A stretch of DNA of 12,198 bases from an uncultured Thermomicrobiales bacterium (GCA_902806365.1 CADCWJ010000688.1:1-12198), one strand, 5' to 3'. Shown: positions 1 to 6,827, counted from the first letter of the stretch. Numbers and translations are program-made. The notes: a model not told the origin generated them from the letters alone.

Positions 1-855
1 GGTGACCGCGCCGGGAGCTAGGCCGAAGATCCGGAACGCCTCGTCCGACCAGCGGTGGGCACCGGTTGTCAGCTCCCACCCCCAACTGCCAAGTCTCGCG
101 AGGCGCTGCGCCTCGGCCAGGTTAGCGTCACTGATCTGGAGGTCAACCTCCGCACGCCACCGGAGGCCGATGTTTCGCCTGAGTAGGCGGGCGATGATGA
201 GCGCGAGCGCCACCAGCAGGGGCATGGTCCACGGCGCGACGTCGATCAGGATCGCTGCGATGATCCCGAGGCCAACCTGGGCCAGGTAGATCGCGCCCTC
301 TTCCCGTGTCGCGTGCCGAACGGTGTTGAGCCAAACCCTGACGGGCGGCATGCCCGTCTCCAAGGCGACAGCGGTCGCCACGGACACGTTGGTGATGAGG
401 AAGATGGCGGAGCTGGCAACCAGGACGAGCGCCAGCACATGAGGATCGCCGGGTGAGCTGGCCCCGATCCGTCCGTCGGCGCCGGTTATGATCAACCCCC
501 CGGCAGCGGCCTGCAGCATGGTCTGGGCAGCGTTGAACGCGACCTGGGCCGGATCCTGCCGGCGGATCGCCTGCGCTATGACGGTGCCGGCGCCGACGGC
601 GATCATTACCACCCCAGGCTGGAGCAGGAGGATCGCGGCAAGGACCACGCTCGTATCGAGAAAAAGTTTGCGCTTGAACGAGAGGGGAAAAGGCGCAAGC
701 CATGCGGCCGTCATCAATACGCCGAAGACTGCGGCCAGGACCAGATCCCACGGAGCAATCGGGGCGGCGCGACTAACGAGGACGATCGCAAGACAGCCGG
801 CAACGAGGACCATTCCCGCGACATAGATACTGGCCGACCGTGGGAGTTGGGTCAT
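1..855 (-). CDS. Multi-pass membrane sensor protein with PAS domain, partial (N-terminus only)
   Basis: The frame is open from the ATG at 855 to the window edge, giving 285 residues with no stop; the C-terminus lies outside. Start choice: AGGA at 863-866 sits 7 bases before the ATG. About seven or eight hydrophobic segments are visible (roughly residues 10-28, 36-54, 65-95, 105-124, 140-167, 187-205, 209-226), with an FNAAQ motif at 107-111. A short linker (ISDANLAEAQRLARLG) leads into the start of a PAS_3-type fold near 255-282 (GSWGWEL, then WSDEAFRIFGL). This arrangement is typical of sensor kinases, GGDEF/EAL cyclases or HD-GYP proteins, which carry their output domain C-terminally; which one applies here cannot be seen. 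The membrane part is probably the sensory or anchoring module. It lies 141 bases downstream of the exported-protein gene, with a palindrome between them. Coding status is firm from sustained codon bias and the composed domain pattern; function beyond sensor is inference. Confidence 0.85.
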   Translation of the reverse strand, partial: MTQLPRSASIYVAGMVLVAGCLAIVLVSRAAPIAPWDLVLAAVFGVLMTAAWLAPFPLSFKRKLFLDTSVVLAAILLLQPGVVMIAVGAGTVIAQAIRRQDPAQVAFNAAQTMLQAAAGGLIITGADGRIGASSPGDPHVLALVLVASSAIFLITNVSVATAVALETGMPPVRVWLNTVRHATREEGAIYLAQVGLGIIAAILIDVAPWTMPLLVALALIIARLLRRNIGLRWRAEVDLQISDANLAEAQRLARLGSWGWELTTGAHRWSDEAFRIFGLAPGAVT

Positions 856-969
856 GCCGAATTCCTGACCGACGGTGGCAGAAAGTCGGACCACCTACCC
901 AGCGATCGGGCGAAGGCAGCAATGGACCGTCCGCGTAGGTTTGGTCGCGCCGTCTGCTGCCGGTCTTCA

Positions 970-995
970 GACGTCATGCCGATCGGCATGACGTC
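970..995. promoter_or_regulatory. Perfect 26-bp palindrome between two genes
   Basis: The bases read identically on both strands: GACGTCATGCC, GATC, GGCATGACGTC. It begins 1 base past the stop codon of the exported-protein gene and ends 115 bases before the start of the membrane sensor gene. As RNA it forms an 11-bp stem with a GATC tetraloop. No T run follows on the minus strand, so a classical intrinsic terminator is not shown. It could be a terminator hairpin, a processing site, or an operator for a dimeric regulator controlling the sensor gene. Which of these it is cannot be told from sequence. Confidence 0.45.
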
Positions 996-996
996 G

Positions 997-1458
997 CTAC
1001 AGCACCACTCTGAAGGAGATCCAATCGTTGGTTGTCCCCTGCGCCGTCACCGGAGTCAGCACACCGAGGACGCGTGGGGCGAATTCGACCAATACCGGCA
1101 ACTCCTCGCCTGTCGCCGGAACGAGGACCCGGATCCGTAGGTCGATACCTTCGGCTCTGACCTTGAGCGACTGGGACTGCTCAAACGTGACGACCTCACC
1201 CTGGCCGAAGCCGAGCGTGCTGGCGATCAACGCAGCGTCCACCCCGGGAGGGGTCGAGACGACGATCTCGGTCGGTCCCGTCACCTTTAGTGGAGCGTCG
1301 ATCGGGGCGCTGACGAAGATGTCGGCGACATCCCCGTCGATCATGAAGACCGGATCCGTCCGGCACCAGCCCACACCCGCTGCGGCTCCGGTTACCGAGA
1401 GAACCATACTGATCGCCATCACGGCGAGCGCCCATCGCACCGACGGGCGAAAGGTCAT
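997..1458 (-). CDS. Small exported protein of unknown function with GWCRTDP motif
   Basis: I do not recognise a named family. From the ATG at 1458 the 153-residue product begins with a textbook signal peptide: a short basic n-region (TFRPSVRW), a hydrophobic core (ALAVMAISMVLSV) and TGAAAG before a mature part starting near GVGWCRTDP. The mature part is beta-rich in appearance, with FMIDGDVADIFVSAP, then TEIVVSTPPG, and ends with WISFRVVL; it has one cysteine. Two in-frame ATGs upstream are alternatives: 1512 (GAGG 9 bases before it) and 1527 (no clear ribosome site, 176 residues). I prefer 1458 because it places the hydrophobic core at normal distance from the N-terminus and has AAGG 9 bases upstream. 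I recall similar short GWCRTDP proteins in Chloroflexota genomes, without known function. It is separated from cphA by about 400 bases and has its own candidate promoter, so it is probably not in the cphA transcript. Confidence 0.7.
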   Translation of the reverse strand: MTFRPSVRWALAVMAISMVLSVTGAAAGVGWCRTDPVFMIDGDVADIFVSAPIDAPLKVTGPTEIVVSTPPGVDAALIASTLGFGQGEVVTFEQSQSLKVRAEGIDLRIRVLVPATGEELPVLVEFAPRVLGVLTPVTAQGTTNDWISFRVVL

Positions 1459-1589
1459 ACGGCGAAACCTTAGCGCGGACCGTGCGAGGACCAGGTCAAC
1501 CAGCTCCAACATCACACCCATCCTCATCGGCGAGCCGAAGCACTCAGAATCGCACCGTTGCGATCTGCTCTTGAGCGGTCGTACCGGAG

Positions 1590-1619
1590 ATTGTAGCGCG
1601 TTCTACGAGAAGCCGAGAA
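1590..1619 (-). promoter_or_regulatory. Candidate promoter for the small exported-protein gene
   Basis: On the minus strand a TACAAT hexamer (1595 to 1590) matches the -10 consensus at five of six bases. At 17-18 bases upstream lies a poor -35 (TTCTCG at 1619-1614 or TCTCGG at 1618-1613). Predicted transcription would start near 1583, upstream of all three candidate start codons of the exported-protein gene. The weak -35 keeps confidence low. Confidence 0.28.
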
Positions 1620-1870
1620 CACCGCCCCCGACGACGTCTGGCCCTCCCTCATGTCCCAGGATCACGCCGCCTGCGTCGTTCCTTGGGGCGCGCCGATCGG
1701 TCAAGATCGACCATCGAGGACGGGAGGTCTCGCGGGCCGGTCGGCCGGCTTCGTGGTCATGAGCCTGTCGCTGTGGGGACGCCAGCGGAACGGATCGCAT
1801 TTGTTCGGGAGGCATCGGTAGGTCGCTACCTAGCCAAACCATTCTCGGTCCAGCCACGCGTTCGAATCGG

Positions 1871-1891
1871 CGCCGCGCGAGACTCGCGGCG
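1871..1891 (-). terminator. Candidate hairpin terminator after cphA
   Basis: About 33 bases past the cphA stop codon, CGCCGCGA, GTC, TCGCGCGGCG can fold as an 8-bp GC-rich stem with a 2-base bulge and 3-base loop. No T tract follows in the direction of transcription (CGATTCGAACG), so it would be a non-canonical terminator or merely a 3' end stabiliser. Confidence 0.3.
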
Positions 1892-1923
1892 TCATTCCTC
1901 GCGGAGTACGGTCCAACCGCCCG

Positions 1924-4569
1924 TTAAACCGTAACGACGGGTTGGGCACGGTTGGAGAGGGCTTCCCACGCTTGCGGGATGCGATAGACCATGGCCACGA
2001 CGAGATCGTCTGGCTTGGCCATGTCGATGGCCATGTCGATCGCTTTGATCTCGTCGAGTTCGATCGTCGTGCCCGTGATCGGTAGCCCGCCCTCGACCGC
2101 CGCGTCCTGGAGGAGGCGAGCGACCTCCCCCGGGGCACGGCCACGAAGGTCGTCATGCTCCCGGATCACGATGTGGTCGAACGTCCGGCCAGCCAGTTCC
2201 CCGAACTCGCGGATGTCGTCATCGCGTCGGTCACCTGCGATCGCGATCACCCCGATGGAACGGGGGGCAGCAGTGCGTCGCACGAAGTCCGCGATCCCTT
2301 CGAGGGCATGGACGTTGTGACAGTAGTCGATCACCACTTGCTTGCCGTCGATCGACAAGAGGTTGAAGCGGCCTGGCGTCTGCCAGAATGCGGTGCTGAA
2401 CGTGCGGAGTGACAGTCGGATGGAGGCCAGTGGCACGTCGAGGCCGATCGCGGCGGCCGTGGCGGCCAGCGCGTTGGCGATGTTCACTTGGACCCGCTCG
2501 TCGAACGTGGCGGGGATCTCTTTGGCCAGCAGGATGTTCGTTTCGCGGATCGGATCGAGCAGCGTGATCATCCCCCCTCGGGGGGTCTGCCGCAGGACCA
2601 CCGCCCGACCACGCTTGCGTATGTGTTCGCGAACGACCGTGCTCGAGTCGTCCATGCTGAAGTACATGATTTCGCCCCGAGCCCCGCGCGCCATATCGAC
2701 GGTCCAGGGGTTGTCAGCGTTGAGCACGCTCGTGCCGTTCCTCAGCACGGAGGCCGGGACGACCGCCTTCACCCGAGCCAGATCTTCGAGGGAATCGACT
2801 CCCTTCATGCCGAGGTGATCGCTGGCGATATTGGTCACCACGGCGACGTTGCAGCGGTCGAACCCGAGGCCCCGCCGCAGGATGCCCCCGCGTGCCGTCT
2901 CCAGCACCGCCACGTCGACGCGAGGGTTCCTCAGGACCATCTGGGCGCTGTCCGGGCCAGCCATATCCCCGGCGGCGATCTGCGTACCGTGGATGTAGAT
3001 GCCGTCGCTGGCGGTGAGACCGACGGATCGCCCCCCGGACTGGACGATGTGGGCGATCATGCGCGATGTGGTGGTCTTGCCGTTCGTCCCGGTGACGGCG
3101 ACGATGGGAACCCGGGCCGAATCTTCCGGCTTAAAGAGCATGTCCACCACGGACCGACCCACTTGGCGGGGCAAGCCTTCGGTGGGGTGGGTATGCATCC
3201 GGAAGCCGGGAGCGGCGTTGATCTCGATGATGCCCCCGCCCACGTCATTGACCGATCGGCTGATGTCCGGTGTGATGAAGTCGATCCCGGCGATGTCGAG
3301 ACCGACGCTCATCGCCGCCTCGACGGCGATCTCGACGTTGTCCGGATGGATCTCGTCCGTGCGATCGATCGCCATCCCGCCCGTACTCAGGTTCCCGGTC
3401 TGCTTGAGTTGGACGAACCGGCCGGCCTCCGGCACGTCGTCAAGCGTCAGACCCTGGTCGGAGAGGATCTCCCGGAGTTGGCTGTCGACCGAGATTCGGG
3501 TGAGCGGCTTCTCGTGCCCCACGCCCCGCAGCGGGTTCGCATTCGTGAGATCGATCAGGTCTCCGACGGTGTTGACGCCATCGCCTACGACACGGGCCGG
3601 GATGCGCTCTGCCACGGCCACGACCTCGTAGTTGATGACCAGGACGCGATAGTCTTTGCCGCGGAGCATCTGCTCGACGAGCACCCCACCGCCCTTGCTC
3701 GCGGAGCGTGCCAGAGCGTAATGGGAGCGGACCGCCTGCGGGTCCGCCAAATCGACGCAGACGCCACGACCGTGATTCCCGTCGAGGGGCTTCAGCACGA
3801 CCGGGTAGCCCATCCGGTTCGCCTCTCGCACGGCGTCGTCTTCAGTGGTGACCCGGACACCACGCGGAGATGGGATTCCGAGGTCGCGGAGTAACTGATT
3901 GGTGAGTTCCTTGTTGCCGGCGATGTCCATCGCCGTGCCAGACGTGGAGGAGGTCCGGGTAGCCCAGATCCGTCGCTGGTGGCGGCCATGCCCGAGTTGG
4001 ACGATCGACCGGTCAGGGTAGAGCCGCATGACCGGGATGCCGCGGCCCTCTGCCGCGGTGACGATCTCCTGCGTCGAAGGTCCATAGGCGCGGGATTCGG
4101 CCAGGCGAATGATCCGGTCTTCGATCTCCCGGGTGAGATCGAAGCCGACTTCCGCACCATGCACGAGGTGATTCAGGAGGCGCGCGGCCAGTTGGCCAGC
4201 GGCGATCCCCACATCCTCTTGTTGATAGGCATATATGACGTCGAAGACGCCGTGCTCAGCCGTCTTGCGGGTCTTCCCTCTGGTGACGGACCCGCCGGCG
4301 AGGCGCTGCATCTCGAGGGCCACGTGCTCGAGCACGTGGCCCATCAGTGTGCCGGTCCGCATGCGCTCGATGAAACCCCCGCGGCGACCCAAGGAGCAGT
4401 AATGCTCTTCGAGCGACGGTAGGAGTTCGACGAGTCGATCCGTGAAACCGGGGATCGTATCGGTCGGTCGGTCCTCGAGTCCGGCGAGGTCGACGACGAG
4501 GTGGATCACCGGCATACGGGCCCAGACGTTCGGACCGCGCAGGATTTTGGTCTGACGAATTTCGAGCAC
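1924..4569 (-). CDS. cphA: Cyanophycin synthetase
   Basis: CphA adds Asp to the polymer backbone and then Arg to each Asp side chain, using ATP, to make cyanophycin granules in the cytoplasm. The 881-residue product has the usual family length (about 870-900) and all three modules. The N-terminal module (1-160) has the family opening ILRGPNVW and GHVLEHVALE (77-86). The ATP-grasp module (about 215-475) has KPLDGNHGRGV (260-270) and the late EINAAPGFRMH motif (449-459). The Mur-ligase-like module (about 487-881) has the P-loop GTNGKTTT (494-501), NIASDHLG (580-587) and DYCHN (748-752). No catalytic motif looks broken. The start is GTG at 4569, chosen because AAGGGA (4583-4578) lies 8 bases before it and the protein then begins just as homologues do. 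It is the only cphA in the window. The long structured upstream region suggests 5' leader control, which is inference. Confidence 0.97.
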   Translation of the reverse strand: MLEIRQTKILRGPNVWARMPVIHLVVDLAGLEDRPTDTIPGFTDRLVELLPSLEEHYCSLGRRGGFIERMRTGTLMGHVLEHVALEMQRLAGGSVTRGKTRKTAEHGVFDVIYAYQQEDVGIAAGQLAARLLNHLVHGAEVGFDLTREIEDRIIRLAESRAYGPSTQEIVTAAEGRGIPVMRLYPDRSIVQLGHGRHQRRIWATRTSSTSGTAMDIAGNKELTNQLLRDLGIPSPRGVRVTTEDDAVREANRMGYPVVLKPLDGNHGRGVCVDLADPQAVRSHYALARSASKGGGVLVEQMLRGKDYRVLVINYEVVAVAERIPARVVGDGVNTVGDLIDLTNANPLRGVGHEKPLTRISVDSQLREILSDQGLTLDDVPEAGRFVQLKQTGNLSTGGMAIDRTDEIHPDNVEIAVEAAMSVGLDIAGIDFITPDISRSVNDVGGGIIEINAAPGFRMHTHPTEGLPRQVGRSVVDMLFKPEDSARVPIVAVTGTNGKTTTSRMIAHIVQSGGRSVGLTASDGIYIHGTQIAAGDMAGPDSAQMVLRNPRVDVAVLETARGGILRRGLGFDRCNVAVVTNIASDHLGMKGVDSLEDLARVKAVVPASVLRNGTSVLNADNPWTVDMARGARGEIMYFSMDDSSTVVREHIRKRGRAVVLRQTPRGGMITLLDPIRETNILLAKEIPATFDERVQVNIANALAATAAAIGLDVPLASIRLSLRTFSTAFWQTPGRFNLLSIDGKQVVIDYCHNVHALEGIADFVRRTAAPRSIGVIAIAGDRRDDDIREFGELAGRTFDHIVIREHDDLRGRAPGEVARLLQDAAVEGGLPITGTTIELDEIKAIDMAIDMAKPDDLVVAMVYRIPQAWEALSNRAQPVVTV
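4317..4342. other. Perfect 26-bp palindrome inside cphA coding sequence
   Basis: The bases GGGCCACGTGCTC and their exact complement GAGCACGTGGCCC form an uninterrupted palindrome. It encodes the conserved CphA peptide GHVLEHVA near residues 77-84. Because His-Val recurs in that peptide, the symmetry may be a coding coincidence. It could still form a hairpin early in the mRNA. Confidence 0.6.
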
Positions 4570-4577
4570 GGATCAAG

Positions 4578-4583
4578 TCCCTT
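4578..4583 (-). promoter_or_regulatory. Ribosome binding site deciding the GTG start of cphA
   Basis: AAGGGA on the minus strand with 8 bases to the GTG at 4569. No ATG upstream in frame has a comparable site, so the GTG start is supported. Confidence 0.6.
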
Positions 4584-4822
4584 CGCTTGGCTTCGCCCAT
4601 CGGTACGTCCGATTCACCGGTCAATCCGTGCCCAAGGTGCCCAGCTCATCACGCCACCTTCAGGATTTACCCCGAGCACCGTTCCCGCGCCCCGGTTCAG
4701 CGCGGGGTCCTGTCATCTAGGGGACACCGCCAGTCCGTCGTGGGCTGGCGATGGTCAACAATGATTCAGAGGCACAACCGCTCGCTTCTCGCCCAACGAT
4801 CCCCAAGAGAAGCTCATCACCG

Positions 4823-4922
4823 TGGACCAGCATTCCTCCAGCAGGGAGGAGAGTCCGTTCTCGCTAATGGGGCTTAGCGCCCGAGTACCGTGATGGTCCA
4901 ATGACCGGAACTCTGCATTGGA
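4823..4922 (-). ncRNA. Possible structured leader RNA with two mutually exclusive helices
   Basis: One fold pairs TGGACCA (4823-4829) with TGGTCCA (4894-4900), enclosing two hairpins: TCCTCC/GGAGGA (4834-4839 with 4845-4850) and GCTAA/TTAGC (4863-4867 with 4874-4878), the latter extended by CTC/GAG. That is a three-way junction. A second 7-bp helix, TCCAATG (4897-4903) with CATTGGA (4916-4922), reuses bases 4897-4900, so the two cannot coexist. On the minus strand the second helix is transcribed first. The pairs are Watson-Crick, so the strand is assigned only because cphA lies downstream on the minus strand. Helices of this length also arise by chance in several hundred bases. Confidence 0.25.
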
Positions 4923-5065
4923 GCATCCTGATACCCACGTGTCCCTCGGCGACGACTGTGCACAACCTGCTTCGAGTTCGGGCGTGGCAAATCTATTAGC
5001 GTTGGCCATGGCCTTTTCAGCGTCTTGTGCGGTCCTTCCGGTCAAAGTGACCAGCCCTTAGTCCT

Positions 5066-5100
5066 AAGTGGATCGCCGGGAAGCCCCCGGCGACCCACCT
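5066..5100 (-). terminator. Strong hairpin, likely terminator of the repeat-protein gene
   Basis: On the minus strand AGGUGG, G, UCGCCGGG pairs with CCCGGCGA, U, CCACUU around a 5-base loop (GGCUU): 15 consecutive pairs, two of them G-U. It begins 19 bases past the stop codon of the secreted repeat protein. The downstream bases (AGGACTAAGGG) contain no U tract, so it would be an L-shaped or non-canonical terminator, as often suggested for GC-rich bacteria. It would insulate cphA from upstream read-through. Confidence 0.55.
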
Positions 5101-5119
5101 AGAGTGCTGAAGCTGACGA

Positions 5120-5464
5120 CTACGGCAGCGGCGTCCCGGCGTCGGGGGTGGGGAGGCATCCGGGTTCCGGCGTTCCAGCGGTATCGGGCGTCCCGATGCC
5201 CTGGATCGTTTCGACGGTGGGCGTCCCGAGGCCCGGTGTGCCGGTCTGAGGCGTGCCAATCTCTGGCGTGCCAATCTCTGGCGTGCCATTTACCGGCGTT
5301 CCGGTCTCTGGCGTCCCGCCGGACACCGGCGTGCCGGCTACCGGCGAGGCGCACGGCGTCCCCAGCACGTTGGTGTCCGGAGTGGCGTCCTGCGCCACCA
5401 CCATGGTGAGCCCGCCGAGGCTGAGCAGCAGTGCGGCCACCGCGAGCACGAGCGTTCTCTGCAT
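5120..5464 (-). CDS. Small secreted Gly-Thr-Pro repeat protein
   Basis: The 114-residue product starts with a clear signal peptide (MQRT, then a core of LVLAVAALLLSLGGLTMVV and AQDATPD, with cleavage likely at the AQ-DA area). The remainder is low-complexity with twelve GTP tripeptides spaced mostly every four to five residues (for example GTPEIGTPEIGTPQTGTP), plus two cysteines near its ends (GTPCAS and EPGCLP). The start at 5464 is chosen because GGAGG (5476-5472) lies 7 bases away; the adjacent ATG at 5467 would be only 4 bases from it. No enzymatic domain is present. It is probably an extracytoplasmic, disordered, wall- or surface-associated protein, possibly O-glycosylated on Thr; that is inference. 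It is followed by a strong hairpin, so it is likely a single-gene unit. Repeat number may vary among strains. Confidence 0.75.
   Translation of the reverse strand: MQRTLVLAVAALLLSLGGLTMVVAQDATPDTNVLGTPCASPVAGTPVSGGTPETGTPVNGTPEIGTPEIGTPQTGTPGLGTPTVETIQGIGTPDTAGTPEPGCLPTPDAGTPLP
5250..5288. repeat. 15-base in-frame tandem repeat inside the secreted repeat protein
   Basis: The plus-strand unit GGCGTGCCAATCTCT occurs twice exactly (5250-5264 and 5265-5279), followed by a 9-base partial third copy to 5288. It encodes GTPEI units on the minus strand. More diverged copies of the GGCGTNCC core continue on both sides through about 5120-5390. Being a multiple of three, copy changes would keep the frame. 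Confidence 0.85.
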
Positions 5465-5796
5465 CATTGTCCCTCCCACATAAGTCCCTGGCACTGGCCC
5501 CCTGACCAGCGTTGCCGTTAAGGCACGATCGATACCACGTCATGAGGAGTGTTCGGCCCGTTCCGGTGCGCCGTCACCACCCATCGTCACCGCGAGGAAC
5601 AGTCGCAATGACCATCGCGACCCGCCGGTCGATAGCGTGAATGGCCCATCGACCATGGATGATCGGGTGGACACTCGTACACCGGTCGAGGCGGATTGGG
5701 AGCGGATACGGATAGTCCCTGCCTTGTCGGTCGTCGGACAGTAGATCGGCAGTCTGGACCCGTGCGGCGCCATGGCCGTTGGCCGTCAGGTGACGA
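5465..5796. other. Intergenic region between asparaginase and repeat-protein genes
   Basis: About 330 bases with no supported gene. Short open frames on the minus strand (5540-5773 and 5574-5834) show no ribosome site and no recognisable motif. There is a small hairpin, CGACC-CGCC-GGTCG, near 5619-5632. The promoter of the repeat-protein gene probably lies here, but no good -10/-35 pair could be picked. Confidence 0.45.
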
Positions 5797-6816
5797 TCAA
5801 ACCCGTTCCAGGCGCAACACGCTTCGCGTCTCACCCACCGTCTTCCCGGCGAAGTTCGTCACGGGCGGACAGAGCTCTTCCTGCAGGGTCCCGATCGTGT
5901 CGTCGTCGACGAGCCCTAACGACTCGAGCGTCGCGACGGCCGCGGGACCCAGACTCCGCGTCGAGCCGCCGCTGTCGCTGATCGCGATCCCCAAGCGTCG
6001 CCCGGGCACCGCCATGCAGAGGAGCCCCTCGGCGCCCAGTTTGGCGACGACCGCACCGTCGGTGACACGCATGATCGTGGTGTCGATCTCCCCCTCGCCG
6101 GACACGAGTTCGGGATGCGTCACGATGGCCTCCCGCAGACGGCGAAGGGCCGAACGTTCGGCCGTGGGGCGTTCCCACGGGGCACCGTCTGGGTCGGCAA
6201 GCACGGCGTACGCGGTGGCGAACGCGCGGAGCGGGGCACCGAAGGTCGGCAGGCTGCACCCGTCGGTGGCGACGTCGAGGGTCTCGGCGGGGACACCGCA
6301 AGCCGCGGCGACGATGGCCTTGATCTCTCTCTGGAGGGGATGGTCCGGTTCGAGATAGTCCTCGATCGGCCAGCCCTGGTGGCGGCAGGTGACGAGCATG
6401 CCGGAATGCTTACCAGAGCACTCGCACTGGATTAGGGTCGGTGGGATCAAGCCGAGCGTGACCCTCGCCTTCTCATCCTCATCGAGGGGAGGGGCGATAC
6501 CACATTGGAGATCGCTCTCCCGGAGTCCCGCCTTGGTCAGCATCGACGCGACGACCGCCTGGTGGCGACCGGTCGCATTGTGGGAGGCGGTCGCGAGCGC
6601 CAGTTCCTCAGTCGTGAAGCCAAATGCGTCGGCGGCGCCGCTCGCCACGAGGGGAATGCCCTGGAAGGCCTTGGCCGACGATCGGAAGTACAGCCGTTCC
6701 TCCGGGTTTCCCGCCCAAGCCACCATCGTGCCGTCGGAGTCCACCACGGCGACGCTCCCTCGGTGGCTGCTCTCGACTAGGGTGCCACGGGTGATCTCGA
6801 CCATCACCGTCGTCAT
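5797..6816 (-). CDS. Class 3 (Rhizobium etli-type) L-asparaginase family protein
   Basis: The family (PF06089, asparaginase II) hydrolyses the side-chain amide of asparagine to aspartate and ammonium in the cytoplasm; it is unrelated to bacterial type I/II and to Ntn (plant-type) asparaginases. The 339-residue product has family length. The Ser-Lys pair is in RSSAKAF (S46, K49), the second serine in TASHN (S78) and a later lysine in VAKLGAEG (K259). Residues matching the zinc site of the R. etli ReAV structure, as I recall it, are present: C133 and K136 in CECSGKH, D185 and C187 in TDGCSLP. The start at 6816 is chosen over the upstream ATG at 6861 because GGAG (6827-6824) is 7 bases away and homologues start near this VEITRG segment. 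It lies 99 bases after cphB and upstream of cphA, so it may link cyanophycin breakdown to aspartate supply, or cleave beta-aspartyl dipeptide itself (hypothesis). Confidence 0.93.
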   Translation of the reverse strand: MTTVMVEITRGTLVESSHRGSVAVVDSDGTMVAWAGNPEERLYFRSSAKAFQGIPLVASGAADAFGFTTEELALATASHNATGRHQAVVASMLTKAGLRESDLQCGIAPPLDEDEKARVTLGLIPPTLIQCECSGKHSGMLVTCRHQGWPIEDYLEPDHPLQREIKAIVAAACGVPAETLDVATDGCSLPTFGAPLRAFATAYAVLADPDGAPWERPTAERSALRRLREAIVTHPELVSGEGEIDTTIMRVTDGAVVAKLGAEGLLCMAVPGRRLGIAISDSGGSTRSLGPAAVATLESLGLVDDDTIGTLQEELCPPVTNFAGKTVGETRSVLRLERV

Positions 6817-6823
6817 CTGCGAA

Positions 6824-6827
6824 CTCC
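6824..6827 (-). promoter_or_regulatory. Ribosome binding site deciding the asparaginase start
   Basis: GGAG on the minus strand 7 bases before ATG 6816. The longer frame beginning at 6861 would add 15 residues (GRSGPSHLWVWSSQ region) that carry no family similarity. Confidence 0.6.

Larger units (their letters stand above)
1459..1923. other. Intergenic region between cphA and the exported-protein gene
   Basis: No convincing gene is seen here. Short open frames on both strands lack ribosome sites and recognisable motifs. It contains the candidate terminator hairpin at 1871-1891, a small hairpin in the segment around 1819-1833 (TAGGT-CGCT-ACCTA) and the candidate promoter near 1590-1619. A GTTCGAATC string at 1860-1868 resembles a tRNA T-loop, but neighbouring bases do not form a T-stem or acceptor stem on either strand. 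If the upstream starts at 1512 or 1527 are used, the empty stretch is slightly shorter. Confidence 0.5.
4570..5065 (-). other. Long untranslated region upstream of cphA with hairpin-forming segments
   Basis: Roughly 500 bases without a recognisable gene precede cphA. A 96-codon open frame (5045 to 4755) has A/T-ending codons unlike all neighbours and no family features, so I do not call it. Self-complementary segments include a possible three-way junction (4823-4900), a competing helix (4897-4922), a GC hairpin CCCGCGC/GCGCGGG (4684-4690 with 4700-4706) and AAGGTG/CACCTT (4634-4639 with 4655-4660). Two TTGACC hexamers on the minus strand (near 4753-4758 and 5040-5045) resemble -35 boxes, but neither has a good -10 at 16-18 bases. 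Most likely it holds the cphA promoter and a structured mRNA leader. No known riboswitch class was matched. Confidence 0.4.

Noticed and set aside
1830..1900. tRNA gene suggested by GTTCGAATC at 1860-1868
   Set aside because: Flanking bases do not form a 5-bp T-stem on either strand, and no acceptor or anticodon stem is present.
2488..3894. 468-codon plus-strand open frame opposite cphA
   Set aside because: It is an antisense shadow of cphA. The His/Asp/Val-rich composition and lack of any family motif are typical of GC-rich mirror frames.
4844..4856. RNase P RNA-like string (GGAGGAGAGTCCG) on the plus strand
   Set aside because: It differs from the conserved GAGGAAAGTCC, and no other RNase P conserved regions follow within the expected distance.
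4570..5045. T-box riboswitch before cphA, suggested by GAAGGTGGC near 4655-4663 on the minus strand
   Set aside because: The conserved T-box core (GGGTGGNACCGCG) is not present; the bases after TGG do not match, and no stem I with AGTA and a specifier loop could be laid out.
4755..5045. 96-codon minus-strand open frame upstream of cphA
   Set aside because: Codon use is unlike all neighbours, with many A/T-ending codons. There is no good ribosome site and no recognisable protein motif, and it overlaps self-complementary segments.
5540..5834. Two overlapping short minus-strand open frames between the asparaginase and repeat-protein genes
   Set aside because: No ribosome site and no motif. They overlap each other and the asparaginase 3' end, which argues against real genes.
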